Of a DNA stretch of 42,023 bases, positions 17,339-26,850 are shown in pieces. Under the pieces are notes generated by a model. It made no database searches. It worked only from the letters and a program-made list of their open reading frames with translations, and was not told the DNA's origin. Positions within the stretch are counted from its first letter, which is position 1. The number at the start of each line of letters is the position of its first letter. Made by a program: the position numbers and the translations under genes. This DNA is from Candidatus Gastranaerophilales bacterium (lineage in GTDB: Bacteria > Cyanobacteriota > Vampirovibrionia > Gastranaerophilales > Gastranaerophilaceae): NCBI GenBank assembly GCA_947589255.1, contig CANQAL010000004.1, positions 1-42,023 of the forward strand, given 5' to 3'.

Positions 17339-19207
17339 ATGAATAAAAATCAATCATTGGGAATATGGCTTGTAGTAGGGATTTTGGTATTGGCACTTGC
17401 ATCGATGTTATTTGCAGGTCCGACAACATCTACAAAGGATTTAACATATACCGAATTTCTATCTAAAGTCAAAAATGCAGAAATAAAAGAAGTAATAATT
17501 GAAAATGACATAGTAACGGCAATTCCCGTTGAAGATGAAATAAAAACAAATGTAGAAGGAAAAGAAACAGTAACAGCCGCATTAAGATATAAAGTAACCG
17601 TTCCGCAAAACGATAACAGTTTATATAAAACATTAGAAGATAATAATGTAAATATAGATATAAAAAAAGCAAATGAAAACTCATCAATGATGGGAATAAT
17701 GGGAACGGCTTTGCCGATCTTGTTAATAATTGCGTTTTTTATAATACTTGCAAAAATTATACAAACAGGCGGTTCTCAGGCTTTATCGTTCGGTAAAAGT
17801 AAAGCAAAAATGATGCTGGACAGCAAAGTTAAAGTTACGTTTAAAGATGTTGCCGGTATTGATGAAGAAAAACAAGAACTTGAAGAAATAGTTGACTTCT
17901 TAAAAAACGGAGAAAAATATTTAAAACTGGGTGCAAAAATCCCTAAAGGAGTACTCTTGGTTGGAGCTCCCGGAACAGGTAAAACTTTGATGGCGAAAGC
18001 TGTTGCAGGCGAGGCCGGTGTTCCGTTCTTTTCAATAAGCGGTTCAGACTTTGTTGAAATGTTCGTTGGTGTTGGTGCTTCAAGAGTTAGAGATTTATTT
18101 GAACAGGCTAAAAAACACCAGCCCTGTATTGTATTTATTGATGAAATAGATGCCGTAGGCCGTCAAAGAGGAGCAGGCTTAGGCGGCGGGCATGATGAAA
18201 GAGAACAGACTTTAAATCAGTTATTGGTTGAAATGGACGGGTTTGACGGAAATACAAATATTATCATTCTTGCCGCAACCAATAGACCCGACATATTGGA
18301 TAATGCGTTATTAAGACCCGGCAGATTTGACAGACAAATTATGGTAAGCCTTCCTGATGTTAAAGGGAGAGAAGAAATATTAAAGGTTCACTCTAAAGGC
18401 AAACCCTTAGATGAAGATGTTGATTTAAAAGTTCTGGCAAAAAGAACACCGGGGTTCACGGGGGCTGATTTACAAAGCTTATTAAATGAATCGGCACTTC
18501 TTGCAGCAAGAAAAAATAAAACAAAAATAAATATGGAAGAAGTAGATGCCGCTATAGATAGAGTTCTTGCGGGTATTGAAAAGAAAAGCAGAGTTATGAC
18601 CGATGAAGATAAAGAAATTACTTCTTACCATGAGGTTGGACATGCCTTAATAGCTAAATTATTAAAAGATTGTGATGAACTTCATAAAGTTACAATTATT
18701 CCCAGAGGCTATGCTTTAGGGATTACCTGGACAAAACCCGAAGACAACAAAGTACACGTTAGTAAATCTAAACTTTTAGCTCAGATAACAATGATGCTTG
18801 GCGGCCGTGTTGCGGAAGAAATCGTATATGGTCCAGATAAAATAGGTACAGGCGCTTCTAATGATATTGAAAGGGTTACTTCTATTGCTAAAAAAATGGT
18901 AACACAATGGGGAATGTCTGAGGAATTAGGTGCTATGACTTATGGTAAATCCCAAGAACATGTATTTATGGGCAGAGATTTCGGTCAAACAAGAGATTTC
19001 TCCGAAGAAATCGCAGCTGATATCGATAAAGAAATTAAGAAAATTGTTGATTCCAGATACGAACTTGCCAAAAATCTTTTAACGGAAAATAGAGATTTAT
19101 TGGATGCTATTGCTCACGAACTGCTTGAAAAAGAAACACTTGATGACAATGACGTAACTGAAATAATTACAAGAATAAAAGGTGAAGATTTTATAGAGAA
19201 GATATAA
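17339..19207 (+). CDS. ftsH: ATP-dependent zinc metalloprotease FtsH
   Basis: 622 aa. Membrane-anchored AAA+ protease that degrades misfolded membrane proteins and regulators. It has an N-terminal membrane segment (about 9-27), a periplasmic domain and a second membrane segment (about 117-140). The AAA module follows with GAPGTGKT (Walker A, about 208-215), IVFIDEIDA (Walker B) and the arginine-finger region RPGRFDRQ. The zinc site HEVGH starts at residue 431. Full length and intact. The start follows GAAGGAAAG. A membrane protein gene begins 9 bases after its stop. Confidence 0.97.
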   Translation: MNKNQSLGIWLVVGILVLALASMLFAGPTTSTKDLTYTEFLSKVKNAEIKEVIIENDIVTAIPVEDEIKTNVEGKETVTAALRYKVTVPQNDNSLYKTLEDNNVNIDIKKANENSSMMGIMGTALPILLIIAFFIILAKIIQTGGSQALSFGKSKAKMMLDSKVKVTFKDVAGIDEEKQELEEIVDFLKNGEKYLKLGAKIPKGVLLVGAPGTGKTLMAKAVAGEAGVPFFSISGSDFVEMFVGVGASRVRDLFEQAKKHQPCIVFIDEIDAVGRQRGAGLGGGHDEREQTLNQLLVEMDGFDGNTNIIILAATNRPDILDNALLRPGRFDRQIMVSLPDVKGREEILKVHSKGKPLDEDVDLKVLAKRTPGFTGADLQSLLNESALLAARKNKTKINMEEVDAAIDRVLAGIEKKSRVMTDEDKEITSYHEVGHALIAKLLKDCDELHKVTIIPRGYALGITWTKPEDNKVHVSKSKLLAQITMMLGGRVAEEIVYGPDKIGTGASNDIERVTSIAKKMVTQWGMSEELGAMTYGKSQEHVFMGRDFGQTRDFSEEIAADIDKEIKKIVDSRYELAKNLLTENRDLLDAIAHELLEKETLDDNDVTEIITRIKGEDFIEKI

Positions 19208-19216
19208 GAGGTAGAT

Positions 19217-19909
19217 ATGGCATCAATTATTAATGCAGCAAGAAATATATTCAGCGATAATTTTTGGCATTTAAAACTTATAATTTATTCTGTTCCGTTG
19301 TATTTATTTATTAATAATAGAATGAATAATTTATCTTTTTCTGTTGGATATATAATTTTAATTTGTTTATATCTTGGAGTATGTATTTTTTTAATGGATA
19401 GAAATATAAATAATAAATCACCTTTATTACCGTCATTGTTTGATATTCCCGAATTGGTGAAAAAAACGGTTTTTGGCTCAGTAATTTCACTTCCTTTTTT
19501 AATAGTATATTATTTTGTAATAAATCTTGTTTTTCAAATGTTTTCATATTCTTTCCCCGTTATGTGCATAATATTCGGATGTGTAACTATGATTTTAGCA
19601 CCGTTTATTATACTTCCTACCGTATATTATTCAGTGCGGGAAAGAGTAACAGATGCTTATAATTTAAAGTTAATTGTAGATGGTGCCGGAAATTTTGCTG
19701 TTGCACTTTTGGGATTTATTATTCAATATGTTATAATATTCGGATTTGTCGGTACTGTTATTTATATGTTGATTTACCACATGTTAAAAGATACAACAAT
19801 GTTAAGTATATTTGAAAGTTTATTTATAGTATTTTCATTTTTAACTTTATATTCTTATTGTTCTAATTTATATGCGTCAGAAATACCCGCCCTAAAAACT
19901 AAAGAATAA
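19217..19909 (+). CDS. Integral membrane protein of unknown function
   Basis: 230 aa, about six hydrophobic segments (near residues 18-33, 41-60, 83-110, 114-137, 155-185 and 195-218). No charged catalytic motif. I do not recognise the family; it resembles small DUF4013-like polytopic proteins only in layout. ATG 19217 has AAGAGGTAG upstream and follows ftsH by 9 bases, so it is probably co-transcribed. It might be an FtsH partner or simply a passenger. It converges on uvrB with 5 bases between the stop codons and no clear terminator there. Confidence 0.8.
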   Translation: MASIINAARNIFSDNFWHLKLIIYSVPLYLFINNRMNNLSFSVGYIILICLYLGVCIFLMDRNINNKSPLLPSLFDIPELVKKTVFGSVISLPFLIVYYFVINLVFQMFSYSFPVMCIIFGCVTMILAPFIILPTVYYSVRERVTDAYNLKLIVDGAGNFAVALLGFIIQYVIIFGFVGTVIYMLIYHMLKDTTMLSIFESLFIVFSFLTLYSYCSNLYASEIPALKTKE

Positions 19910-19914
19910 ATAAA

Positions 19915-21900
19915 TTATAAAGATAAACTTTTAAGCTTTTTAATTTGATTGCGAATTTCGGCTGCTCTTTCAAAATCAAGAATTGAAGCAGCTTTTTTCA
20001 TTGATTTTTCAAGGTTATCAAGGAGTTTAGGTAAATCTTTTTCAGAGATATTATTTTCAACCATTTCTTCTGCCACAATATCTTCAATGTTTCTATAGCT
20101 TGCAACTAATTGAAGCAGATTATTTTCTATCGGCTTTTTAATTGTTTGGGGTGTAATGTTATGGATTTTATTATATTCAAGCTGAAGGGTTCTTCTTCTT
20201 TCGGTTTCTTTTATAGCTTTATCCATGCTGTCAGTGATTTTATCAGCATACATAATAACTTTAGAACATACATTTCTTGCGGCTCTTCCTATTGTTTGAA
20301 TTAAACTTGTTTCAGACCTTAAAAACCCTTCTTTATCCGCATCCATAATTGCGACAAGAGAGACTTCAGGTATATCAAGCCCTTCTCTTAAAAGGTTTAC
20401 CCCTACAAGTACATCAAATACACCTAATCTTAAATCTCTAAGTATTTCAACTCTTTCAATAGAAGTTATTTCGCTATGCAGATATCTTACTCTTATGCCT
20501 AATTGGAGCAGGTAATCGCATAAATCTTCCGCCATTTTTTTTGTAAGAGTAGTGACTAAAATTCTTTCTTTTTTATCGGTTACTTTTTTAATTTCCGCAA
20601 TTAGGTCATCAACCTGATTTAGTGTCGGTTTAACAAAAATTTCAGGGTCAACAAGTCCTGTCGGGCGGATTATTTGTTCTACAATCTGTGAGGAGGTTTC
20701 TTTTTCAAAATCGGATGGGGTCGCGGATACATATATTTTCTGCCCGACTTTACCCCAAAATTCATCTATTTTTAACGGGCGGTTGTCTTTTGCACTCGGC
20801 AGTCTGAAGCCGTAATCAACAAGCACTGTTTTTCTCGCCTGATCTCCATTATACATTGCTTTTAACTGCGGAATTGATACGTGTGATTCATCTATTACAA
20901 CAAGAAAATCATCGTTGAAATAATCAAGCAATGTTGATGGCGCACTGCCTTTCGGCCGTCTTTCTATTATCCTTGAATAATTCTCAATTCCGCTGCAATA
21001 GCCCATTTCTTTTATCATTTCTATATCGTAGTTTGTTCTTTGATAAATTCTTTGGGCTTCAATTAATTTATTTTCAAATTCAAATTTTTTAACCTGCTCA
21101 CTTAATTCCTGCCGAATTAATGCAATAGTCTGTTCTTTATCATTTCCATCAGATAAGTAATGCACCGCAGGGAAAATTACCGTCGAATCAAGATTTTCTA
21201 TTATTTCACCCGAAACAGGATTAATTCGTATGATTTTTTCAACTTCATCGCCAAACAGCGAAATTCTTGTAATCATTTTTTCGTATGCGGGCATGATTTC
21301 AATAGTGTCGCCTTTGGCTCTAAAAGTTGAACGGGTTAATTCAAGGTCGTTTCTCGTATATTGGATTTTTACAAGTTCTTTTAAAAATGCGTTTCTGTCG
21401 ATTTCATCACCGACTTCTATTTTTAATGAACTGCTCAAGTACTGTTCAGGCAAACCTAAACCGTATATACAGCTGACGGAGGCTACTACTATTACGTCAT
21501 TTCTTTCATACAGGCTTCTTGTTGTATTGTGCCTTAATCTATCTATTTCATCATTAATGGTGGCAGATTTTTCAATATATGTATCGCTTCTCGGGATATA
21601 AGCTTCCGGCTGATAATAATCGTAATAGCTGATGAAGTATTCAACGGCATTATCGGGAAAAAGTTCTTTAAACTCGTTGTATAGCTGAGCAGCAAGTGTT
21701 TTATTATGTGCTATTACAAGAGTTTGCTTTTGCACTTGTTCTATTACATTGGCAATTGTATAGGTTTTACCGGAACCCGTAATTCCTAAAAGTGTTTGGC
21801 TGTCATAACCTTTATTTAATCCGTCAACGAGCTGAGATATTGCTTTTGGCTGGTCGCCCGAGGGCTTATATTTTGAACATATTTTAAATTTTTTTTCCAT
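19915..21900 (-). CDS. uvrB: Excinuclease ABC subunit B
   Basis: 661 aa. The damage-verifying helicase of nucleotide excision repair; works with UvrA and Uvr[13 protein letters not shown] (Walker A, about 38-49), the beta-hairpin region [22 protein letters not shown] (Walker B), [20 protein letters not shown] and QTIGRAARN (motif VI) are present. A C-terminal UVR domain (about 620-655) follows. The ATG at 21900 has no Shine-Dalgarno, and a TATAAA box (21914-21909 on the minus strand) lies 8 bases upstream, so the mRNA may be leaderless. Confidence 0.97.
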   Translation of the reverse strand: MEKKFKICSKYKPSGDQPKAISQLVDGLNKGYDSQTLLGITGSGKTYTIANVIEQVQKQTLVIAHNKTLAAQLYNEFKELFPDNAVEYFISYYDYYQPEAYIPRSDTYIEKSATINDEIDRLRHNTTRSLYERNDVIVVASVSCIYGLGLPEQYLSSSLKIEVGDEIDRNAFLKELVKIQYTRNDLELTRSTFRAKGDTIEIMPAYEKMITRISLFGDEVEKIIRINPVSGEIIENLDSTVIFPAVHYLSDGNDKEQTIALIRQELSEQVKKFEFENKLIEAQRIYQRTNYDIEMIKEMGYCSGIENYSRIIERRPKGSAPSTLLDYFNDDFLVVIDESHVSIPQLKAMYNGDQARKTVLVDYGFRLPSAKDNRPLKIDEFWGKVGQKIYVSATPSDFEKETSSQIVEQIIRPTGLVDPEIFVKPTLNQVDDLIAEIKKVTDKKERILVTTLTKKMAEDLCDYLLQLGIRVRYLHSEITSIERVEILRDLRLGVFDVLVGVNLLREGLDIPEVSLVAIMDADKEGFLRSETSLIQTIGRAARNVCSKVIMYADKITDSMDKAIKETERRRTLQLEYNKIHNITPQTIKKPIENNLLQLVASYRNIEDIVAEEMVENNISEKDLPKLLDNLEKSMKKAASILDFERAAEIRNQIKKLKSLSL

Positions 21901-21936
21901 ATTGGTATTTTATATTAAATCATGTTTTTTTTCATC

Positions 21937-21945
21937 TGCTATGAT
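21937..21945 (+). promoter_or_regulatory. Extended -10 promoter of the glycosyltransferase gene
   Basis: TGCTATGAT (TGn extended -10) ends 12 bases before ATG 21958, so the transcript would have a leader of about 6 bases or fewer and no room for a ribosome-binding site. This also argues against the in-frame ATG at 21922, which lies upstream of the promoter. Confidence 0.5.
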
Positions 21946-21957
21946 AAAATTATACTT

Positions 21958-22839
21958 ATGGCGCCTTTAATATCAGTAGTAATGAGTACATATAACAGAG
22001 AAAGTATAGTTTCTGAAACAATAGAATCTATACTAAATCAAACATATCGTGATTTTGAATATATAATTATAGATGATTGTTCTTTAGATAATACATATTC
22101 AGTTATAAAAAATTTCAATGACCATAGAATAAAACTATACAGAAATAATGTAAACAGAGGCTGTACATTTAATTATCACATAGCCCATAATTTAGCAAAG
22201 GGAAAATATATTATTCATACGGATGATGATGATATATCTTCAAGTTATAGATTTGATATTCAGTTAAATTATATGAAGGAACATCCCGATATAAAAGTAT
22301 TGGGTACATTTATGGATACATTCGGAGAAACCGCATCAGACTCTTGGGTAAAGTATTGTGATGATAAAATTTTGGATTTCGTAATGAATTTATATAATCC
22401 GATGTGTCACTCATCAATTATGTATGACAAAACTTTTGCCGATGAAAATAATATAAATTATAATCTTAATTATCTCGCTTCGCAGGATTATGAATTATAT
22501 AAACAAGTTTTATTTAAAGGCGGTAAACTTGCTAATGTCGGAGAAAAATTAATTAAATACAGAATGCATAAAAAAAGAATTACGGATATAACGGAAACTC
22601 AAAAAATACAGAAAAATAATGCATTTAAAATAAAAAGGCAGTTATTATCAAGGTTTTTACAGGAAGAAGAAGTAAATAAAGTAACGGAATTGTTAATTAA
22701 TTTTCCGTATAATGATTATAAAATCAGCGATGTAGAGGAAGCCTTTAAAATAATGAAATCAAGAAATGAAGAAGTTAAAAAGTTTGACTCTAATGTTATA
22801 GATTTAGTATTTAATGATATAAAAAACCAATATAAATAA
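21958..22839 (+). CDS. Family 2 glycosyltransferase
   Basis: 293 aa from ATG 21958. GT-A fold. The N-terminal SVVMSTYNRESIVSETIESI, the DDCSLDNT nucleotide-binding segment and the DXD-like metal site HTDDDDIS (about 89-96) place it in GT2. Acceptor and sugar are unknown; the C-terminal half is the variable acceptor region. GT2 enzymes of this size usually add single sugars to surface polysaccharide, LPS or proteins on the cytoplasmic face. An upstream ATG (21922) would add MFFFICYDKIIL, a sequence unlike GT2 N-termini. It is followed by the TPR gene after 53 bases with a separate promoter. Confidence 0.88.
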   Translation: MAPLISVVMSTYNRESIVSETIESILNQTYRDFEYIIIDDCSLDNTYSVIKNFNDHRIKLYRNNVNRGCTFNYHIAHNLAKGKYIIHTDDDDISSSYRFDIQLNYMKEHPDIKVLGTFMDTFGETASDSWVKYCDDKILDFVMNLYNPMCHSSIMYDKTFADENNINYNLNYLASQDYELYKQVLFKGGKLANVGEKLIKYRMHKKRITDITETQKIQKNNAFKIKRQLLSRFLQEEEVNKVTELLINFPYNDYKISDVEEAFKIMKSRNEEVKKFDSNVIDLVFNDIKNQYK

Positions 22840-22856
22840 AATTTATTTAAAAAAAG

Positions 22857-22885
22857 TTGTTATATAGCTGAAATTTAAATATAAT
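22857..22885 (+). promoter_or_regulatory. Strong promoter giving a leaderless TPR mRNA
   Basis: TTGTTA (22857-22862), a 17-base spacer, TATAAT (22880-22885), then 7 bases to ATG 22893. The normal transcription start falls at the A of the ATG. There is no Shine-Dalgarno between the box and the start codon. Confidence 0.65.
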
Positions 22886-22892
22886 AAAATTT

Positions 22893-24683
22893 ATGGAAAG
22901 TATTACGGATTATTTAAAAAAAGCATTTGAGTATAAAAACAGATGCGATTGGGAAAATGCAATAGATTATTTTTATAAAGCTTTGGCATTAGACAATAAC
23001 AGTATAGAAATAACGGCTGAACTTGCATACATTTATACAAAACTTTGCAGGTACGATAGGGCCTGCAGTTTATATGAACAGATAATAGCTTTAGATTCAG
23101 AAAATTATAAAAGTAAATTTGATTTTGCCTGTTTATATAAAAAAATGAAAGAGTATAAAAAAGCGGATAGCCTTTATTCGGAATTATATGCAAAAGAATA
23201 TAATATTAAAGATACACTGGAAGAATGGCTCCCCATATTATTAGATAATAAGGAGTATGAAAAAGTAATAAATTTGTATAAAACCTCCGCAGAAAAATAC
23301 AGTTCTTCAAAAATATATTATTATTGTGCATTAGCATATGAACGGAACGGGAATGAAGTATTTGCGCAGGAATTGTATGAAAAAGCCTGCTTGGCAGATG
23401 ATTCAAATATAGATGCGGCATGTTCGCTTGCCCTTATTTTATTTAATAATGAACAATACCAACCTTGCGAACAATTAATTTATAAAATCTTGAAAAAAAG
23501 TGATGATGACAGGGCTTTTTATCTTCTTGCAGAAATTTTTTATAATAATAAAAATATAGATGAAGCCATAAAAAATTATTCGTATGCAATAAATATTAAT
23601 CCTAAAATTGCTGTGTATTATTATAAACTGGGTATTACTTATTCTTTAAAAGGATTTTTTAATGAAGCAGAGCAAAGTTTTTGCAAGGCTTTATATCTTG
23701 AACCTGATAATATAGATTTTAATTATACTCTGGCATATTTGTATTATACGGAAAAGAAGTATGATCTTTCTGAAAATATAACAGATTACATTTTAAGACA
23801 GGATAATAAAAACTTAAACACAACAGCATTAAAAATATTGCTTCTTATAGAAAAGAAAGAGATTACATCCGCATCAAAGTATATTGATGAGCTTAATAAA
23901 CATAAAAACAAGGATGATTTTATATGGTATGTACAGTCTAAATATTATGCGAAATTAAATATATGGAACAAAGCAATATTAGCAATTAATAAAGCGGTAG
24001 AATTGAATGAAAATTCCGTAGAATATAAGTATGAATTGGCAAATGATTATTATAATGTTGAGAATTATGTGTTAGCAATAAAAAATTGTAATGGAATTAT
24101 AGAAAAGAATAATAAATATATTCCTGCATACATACTAAAAGCAAAAATATTGTACAAAACGGCAGAATATACAAAAGCCGAAGAAATGCTTGATAACGCA
24201 TTGAAATTAGATATAAATTGTCCCGAAATATATTTTATAAAAGGCGATATCAGTTATGCATTATCAGAATATAAAAAAGCTATAGAACATTACAAAACAG
24301 GAATATCAATAAATCCGAAAGAAAAAAGATATTATGAATTAATTGCTAAAAGTTATTATATGCTGGAAAATTATGCGGATGCTTATGAATATTATAAAGA
24401 AGCGGCAGAATTTGATATATCCAATGCGGAGATAAGATATTATATGGCAAAATGTGCAATAAAAAAAGGAGATAAAGAAACCGCATTATCAAATTTTTCT
24501 TTAATGAAAAGACTTTCTCCAAATAAAACATTTTATATAGAAGAGTATGCAAATTATGTGAATGAAACAGGTAATAAAAAATCGGCACTGCAGTTATTAA
24601 ATCAATTAGAAAAATCAGTAAGCATAAAAGAAGAAAAAGCTCGAATAAAAAAATTAATAAATAAAATGAAAAAAAGCAGTTGA
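22893..24683 (+). CDS. Large tetratricopeptide-repeat protein
   Basis: 596 aa made almost entirely of TPR units of 34 residues (roughly 16-17). Clear examples are ENAIDYFYKALALDNNSIEI (20-39), AYYYKLGITYSLKGFFNEAE-like units mid-protein, and the C-terminal series AEYTKAEEMLDNALKLDINC, SEYKKAIEHYKTGISINPKE and ENYADAYEYYKEAAEFDISN. No signal peptide, membrane segment or enzymatic domain. TPR arrays are protein-binding scaffolds. Next to a GT2 gene it could be a glycan-assembly or glycosylation partner (O-GlcNAc transferase-like systems pair TPR with GT), but no transferase domain is fused. The start is fixed by the promoter just upstream. Confidence 0.88.
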   Translation: MESITDYLKKAFEYKNRCDWENAIDYFYKALALDNNSIEITAELAYIYTKLCRYDRACSLYEQIIALDSENYKSKFDFACLYKKMKEYKKADSLYSELYAKEYNIKDTLEEWLPILLDNKEYEKVINLYKTSAEKYSSSKIYYYCALAYERNGNEVFAQELYEKACLADDSNIDAACSLALILFNNEQYQPCEQLIYKILKKSDDDRAFYLLAEIFYNNKNIDEAIKNYSYAININPKIAVYYYKLGITYSLKGFFNEAEQSFCKALYLEPDNIDFNYTLAYLYYTEKKYDLSENITDYILRQDNKNLNTTALKILLLIEKKEITSASKYIDELNKHKNKDDFIWYVQSKYYAKLNIWNKAILAINKAVELNENSVEYKYELANDYYNVENYVLAIKNCNGIIEKNNKYIPAYILKAKILYKTAEYTKAEEMLDNALKLDINCPEIYFIKGDISYALSEYKKAIEHYKTGISINPKEKRYYELIAKSYYMLENYADAYEYYKEAAEFDISNAEIRYYMAKCAIKKGDKETALSNFSLMKRLSPNKTFYIEEYANYVNETGNKKSALQLLNQLEKSVSIKEEKARIKKLINKMKKSS

Positions 24684-24710
24684 TTTTTTTTTATGACATG
24701 ATAATATAAT
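24680..24710 (+). promoter_or_regulatory. Candidate tRNA-Ala promoter
   Basis: TTGATT (24680-24685), a 19-base spacer, TATAAT (24705-24710); expected start near 24717, 26 bases before the tRNA. The spacer is slightly long. Confidence 0.45.
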
Positions 24711-24742
24711 TTTGTTAATCGTAAGACTAACAAATCCTTTGC

Positions 24743-24815
24743 GGGGGATTAGCTCAATTGGTAGAGCACCTGCTTTGCACGCAGGGGGTTAGGAGTTCGA
24801 GTCTCCTATTCTCCA
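24743..24815 (+). tRNA. tRNA-Ala (anticodon TGC)
   Basis: A 73-nt cloverleaf. Acceptor GGGGGAT/ATTCTCC, D arm GCTC/GAGC, anticodon stem CCTGC/GCAGG with loop TTTGCAC (anticodon TGC at 24776-24778), T arm AGGAG/CTCCT with TTCGAGT, discriminator A at 24815. The third acceptor pair is G-U, the alanine identity element. CCA is not encoded (GTTT follows), so it must be added by nucleotidyltransferase. Confidence 0.96.
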
Positions 24816-24823
24816 GTTTTATA

Positions 24824-24857
24824 GGCTCATCAAAAATTTATCTGATGAGTCTTTATT
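24824..24857 (+). terminator. Terminator after tRNA-Ala
   Basis: GGCTCATCA (24824-24832) pairs with TGATGAGTC (24843-24851, one G-U pair), then TTTATT. Nine bases after the tRNA. Confidence 0.75.
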
Positions 24858-24881
24858 ATTAAAGATCTTATTAGGAGTTTT

Positions 24882-25838
24882 ATGAAAATTTTTTCGGTTG
24901 ATAATAATAAAAATAATAAACATAATATATATTGCTTGTTTGGTGTAAAAATAAAACTCAGAAAAGATTTTATTAAATCAAAAATTTCTCCCTTAATTTA
25001 TGGGGGGGGGGATTGCGCCTATGTGGATTTCTTTTGGCAGGATGAATTCAATGAATATTTTAAATTAAATGATATGTCTTTAAAACTTTCCCAATTAAAA
25101 AATAATTTAGATGATATATCATGCGAATATGCTGATTATTTTATGAAACTTGTTCCTTACTGGAACAGATATAAAATAGGTATATGGTCTGATTATGATA
25201 AAAAGACAATAAAAAAATATAAAGAATTTTTAAAAACATTTAATCAGCCTTTCCCTGAAATTTTAACAATTGACCCTTATTTTTATTCAAATATGTACGG
25301 GTTAACAGATTTACCCGAAGAAATATTAAGTAAAATAAACGGAAAAACTATTATAGATGGCGGCGGCGCAAACGGGGATACGGCATTGGTTTTTCATAAA
25401 TATTTTCCGCTCTCTCAAATAGATGTATTTGAACCTGTTAAAGATAATTTAGATGTAATAAATAAAATACTTTCAGTTGATAATTGCGGCGGAAAAATTA
25501 CTCCCGTTAACTATGGACTTGGTGAAAAATCCGAAACAATTAAAATAGATGATAAAGATGCAAAACTTATCTCTGTTGACGAATACTATGCAAAAAGTGA
25601 AAAAGAAATCGGTTTGATTAAATTGGATACTGAAAGCTGCGAGGCTGATATAATTAAGGGTGCCGTTAATGTTTTAAGGAAAGATAAGCCTGTACTTGCA
25701 ATTGCTATGTATCATACCCCGATTGATTTTTTTGAATTAAAAACTCAATTGGAAAATTTAAATCTCGGTTATAAATTTATGATAAGAAGAAGCCAGATGA
25801 TATTACCGCAGGCAGATTTAGTCTTAATTGCTTATTAA
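24882..25838 (+). CDS. FkbM family SAM-dependent methyltransferase, contains a G10 tract
   Basis: 318 aa. FkbM-type O-methyltransferases add methyl groups to sugars or other hydroxyls. SAM motif I is TIIDGGGANGDTALVF (156-171), followed by DVFEPVKDNL (acidic motif) and GLIKLDTESCEADIIKG (FkbM hallmark). The N-terminal segment IYCLFGVKIKLRKDF resembles the start of many capsule/LPS proteins. Codons 41-43 and the first base of codon 44 form a run of ten G (25002-25011). The window sequence is in frame (ON) with ten G; nine or eleven G would stop the protein at about 61 or 54 residues. ATG 24882 has TTAGGAGTTT upstream. It lies just after the tRNA terminator and is probably monocistronic. A surface-glycan methylation role is inference. 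Confidence 0.85.
   Translation: MKIFSVDNNKNNKHNIYCLFGVKIKLRKDFIKSKISPLIYGGGDCAYVDFFWQDEFNEYFKLNDMSLKLSQLKNNLDDISCEYADYFMKLVPYWNRYKIGIWSDYDKKTIKKYKEFLKTFNQPFPEILTIDPYFYSNMYGLTDLPEEILSKINGKTIIDGGGANGDTALVFHKYFPLSQIDVFEPVKDNLDVINKILSVDNCGGKITPVNYGLGEKSETIKIDDKDAKLISVDEYYAKSEKEIGLIKLDTESCEADIIKGAVNVLRKDKPVLAIAMYHTPIDFFELKTQLENLNLGYKFMIRRSQMILPQADLVLIAY
25002..25011. repeat. Coding G10 homopolymer tract (candidate phase-variation switch)
   Basis: Ten consecutive G in very AT-rich DNA, encoding Gly-Gly-Gly and the first base of Asp44 of the FkbM methyltransferase. The reading frame downstream is open only with 10 (or 10 plus or minus 3) G. With nine G a TAA follows after 18 codons; with eleven G a TGA follows within 12 codons of the tract. 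Confidence 0.93.
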
Positions 25839-25846
25839 GAATACTA

Positions 25847-25875
25847 TTGACTAATTTTAAGGCAAAGTCTAAAAT
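25847..25875 (+). promoter_or_regulatory. cysK promoter with inverted repeat
   Basis: TTGACT (25847-25852), a 17-base spacer, TAAAAT (25870-25875). An inverted repeat AATTTTA (25853-25859) / TAAAATT (25870-25876) with a 10-base gap covers the spacer and the -10 and could be an operator. Expected start near 25882; Shine-Dalgarno AAAGGATGA before ATG 25896. Confidence 0.65.
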
Positions 25876-25895
25876 TCTTATGAAAGGATGAGCCG

Positions 25896-26819
25896 ATGAA
25901 AATATTTGAAAAAATAACGGATTTAATAGGAAAAACTCCCCTATTGGAATTAAAAAATATAGAAAAAGAATATAATCTTGAGGCAAAAATCATTGCGAAA
26001 CTTGAATATTTTAACCCTGCAGGCAGTGTAAAGGATAGAGTTGCATATGCGATGATAGAAGATGCCGAAAATAAAGGCTTATTAAAAGAGGGTTCTGTTA
26101 TAATAGAACCTACAAGCGGAAATACGGGTATAGGTTTAGCTTCAATAGGCGCTTCAAAGGGTTATAAAGTAATTCTTACTATGCCTGAAACAATGAGCAT
26201 AGAAAGAAGAAATCTTTTAAAAGCATACGGGGCGGAAATTGTTTTAACAGAAGGCGCTAAAGGGATGAAAGGCGCTATTGAAAAAGCGGTTGAACTGGCA
26301 AAAGAAATCCCAAACAGCTTTATTCCGAGCCAGTTTGAAAATCCCGAAAACCCGAAAGCCCATGAAAATACGACAGGCCCTGAAATATGGGAAGATACGG
26401 AATGCAAAGTTGATATATTTGTTTCAGGTGTCGGCACGGGCGGAACAATTTCAGGTGTAGGCAAATATTTAAAATCTAAAAATCAAAACATTAAAATAAT
26501 AGCCGTAGAACCCTTATCATCACCTGTTTTATCGGGAGGAAAGGCAGGTGCACATAAAATACAAGGAATAGGTGCAGGCTTTATTCCTAAAACTCTTAAT
26601 ACCGAGATTTACGATGAAATAATTAAGATAAGTAACGAAGAAGCACTTGAAACAACCAAACTTCTTGCTAAAAAAGAAGGTCTGCTTGTCGGGATTTCCT
26701 CGGGGGCTGCATTAAATGCCGCGGTAAAACTTGCTCAAAGACCTGAAAATAAAGGAAAACTGATTGCGGTTTTGCTCCCTGATACAGGCGAAAGGTATTT
26801 ATCCGTAATTTCCGATTAA
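25896..26819 (+). CDS. cysK: Cysteine synthase A (O-acetylserine sulfhydrylase)
   Basis: 307 aa, fold-type II PLP enzyme. Makes cysteine from O-acetylserine and sulfide. NPAGSVKDR holds the PLP lysine (about 46), [12 protein letters not shown] binds the substrate carboxylate, [12 protein letters not shown] binds the PLP phosphate, and SSGAALNAA is near the C-terminus. Length is typical. Its own promoter with a possible operator lies upstream, and luxS and mtnN follow in the same direction (41 bases to luxS). This groups cysteine synthesis with homocysteine recycling. Confidence 0.95.
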   Translation: MKIFEKITDLIGKTPLLELKNIEKEYNLEAKIIAKLEYFNPAGSVKDRVAYAMIEDAENKGLLKEGSVIIEPTSGNTGIGLASIGASKGYKVILTMPETMSIERRNLLKAYGAEIVLTEGAKGMKGAIEKAVELAKEIPNSFIPSQFENPENPKAHENTTGPEIWEDTECKVDIFVSGVGTGGTISGVGKYLKSKNQNIKIIAVEPLSSPVLSGGKAGAHKIQGIGAGFIPKTLNTEIYDEIIKISNEEALETTKLLAKKEGLLVGISSGAALNAAVKLAQRPENKGKLIAVLLPDTGERYLSVISD

Positions 26820-26820
26820 T

Positions 26821-26850
26821 CCTTTTTTATTATATAATTATAAAAAAAGG
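26821..26850 (+). promoter_or_regulatory. Hairpin between cysK and luxS that covers the luxS ribosome-binding site
   Basis: CCTTTTTTAT (26821-26830) pairs with ATAAAAAAAGG (26840-26850, one bulged A). The 3' arm is followed by GTG, and AAAGGGTG is the only Shine-Dalgarno of luxS. No T-run follows, so it is not a standard terminator. TATAAT in the loop (26833-26838) could also be a -10 box for luxS, with no good -35. Confidence 0.35.

Noticed and set aside
21922-21957. Longer N-terminus for the GT2 protein
   Set aside because: No ribosome-binding site, sequence unlike GT2 starts, and it would lie upstream of the extended -10 box.
24663-24692. A-run / T9 after the TPR gene as a terminator
   Set aside because: Stem would consist only of A-T pairs formed by homopolymers; more likely composition than structure.
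24743-25838. Genomic island inserted at the 3' end of tRNA-Ala carrying the FkbM gene
   Set aside because: No integrase, and I found no repeat of the tRNA 3' end elsewhere in the window.
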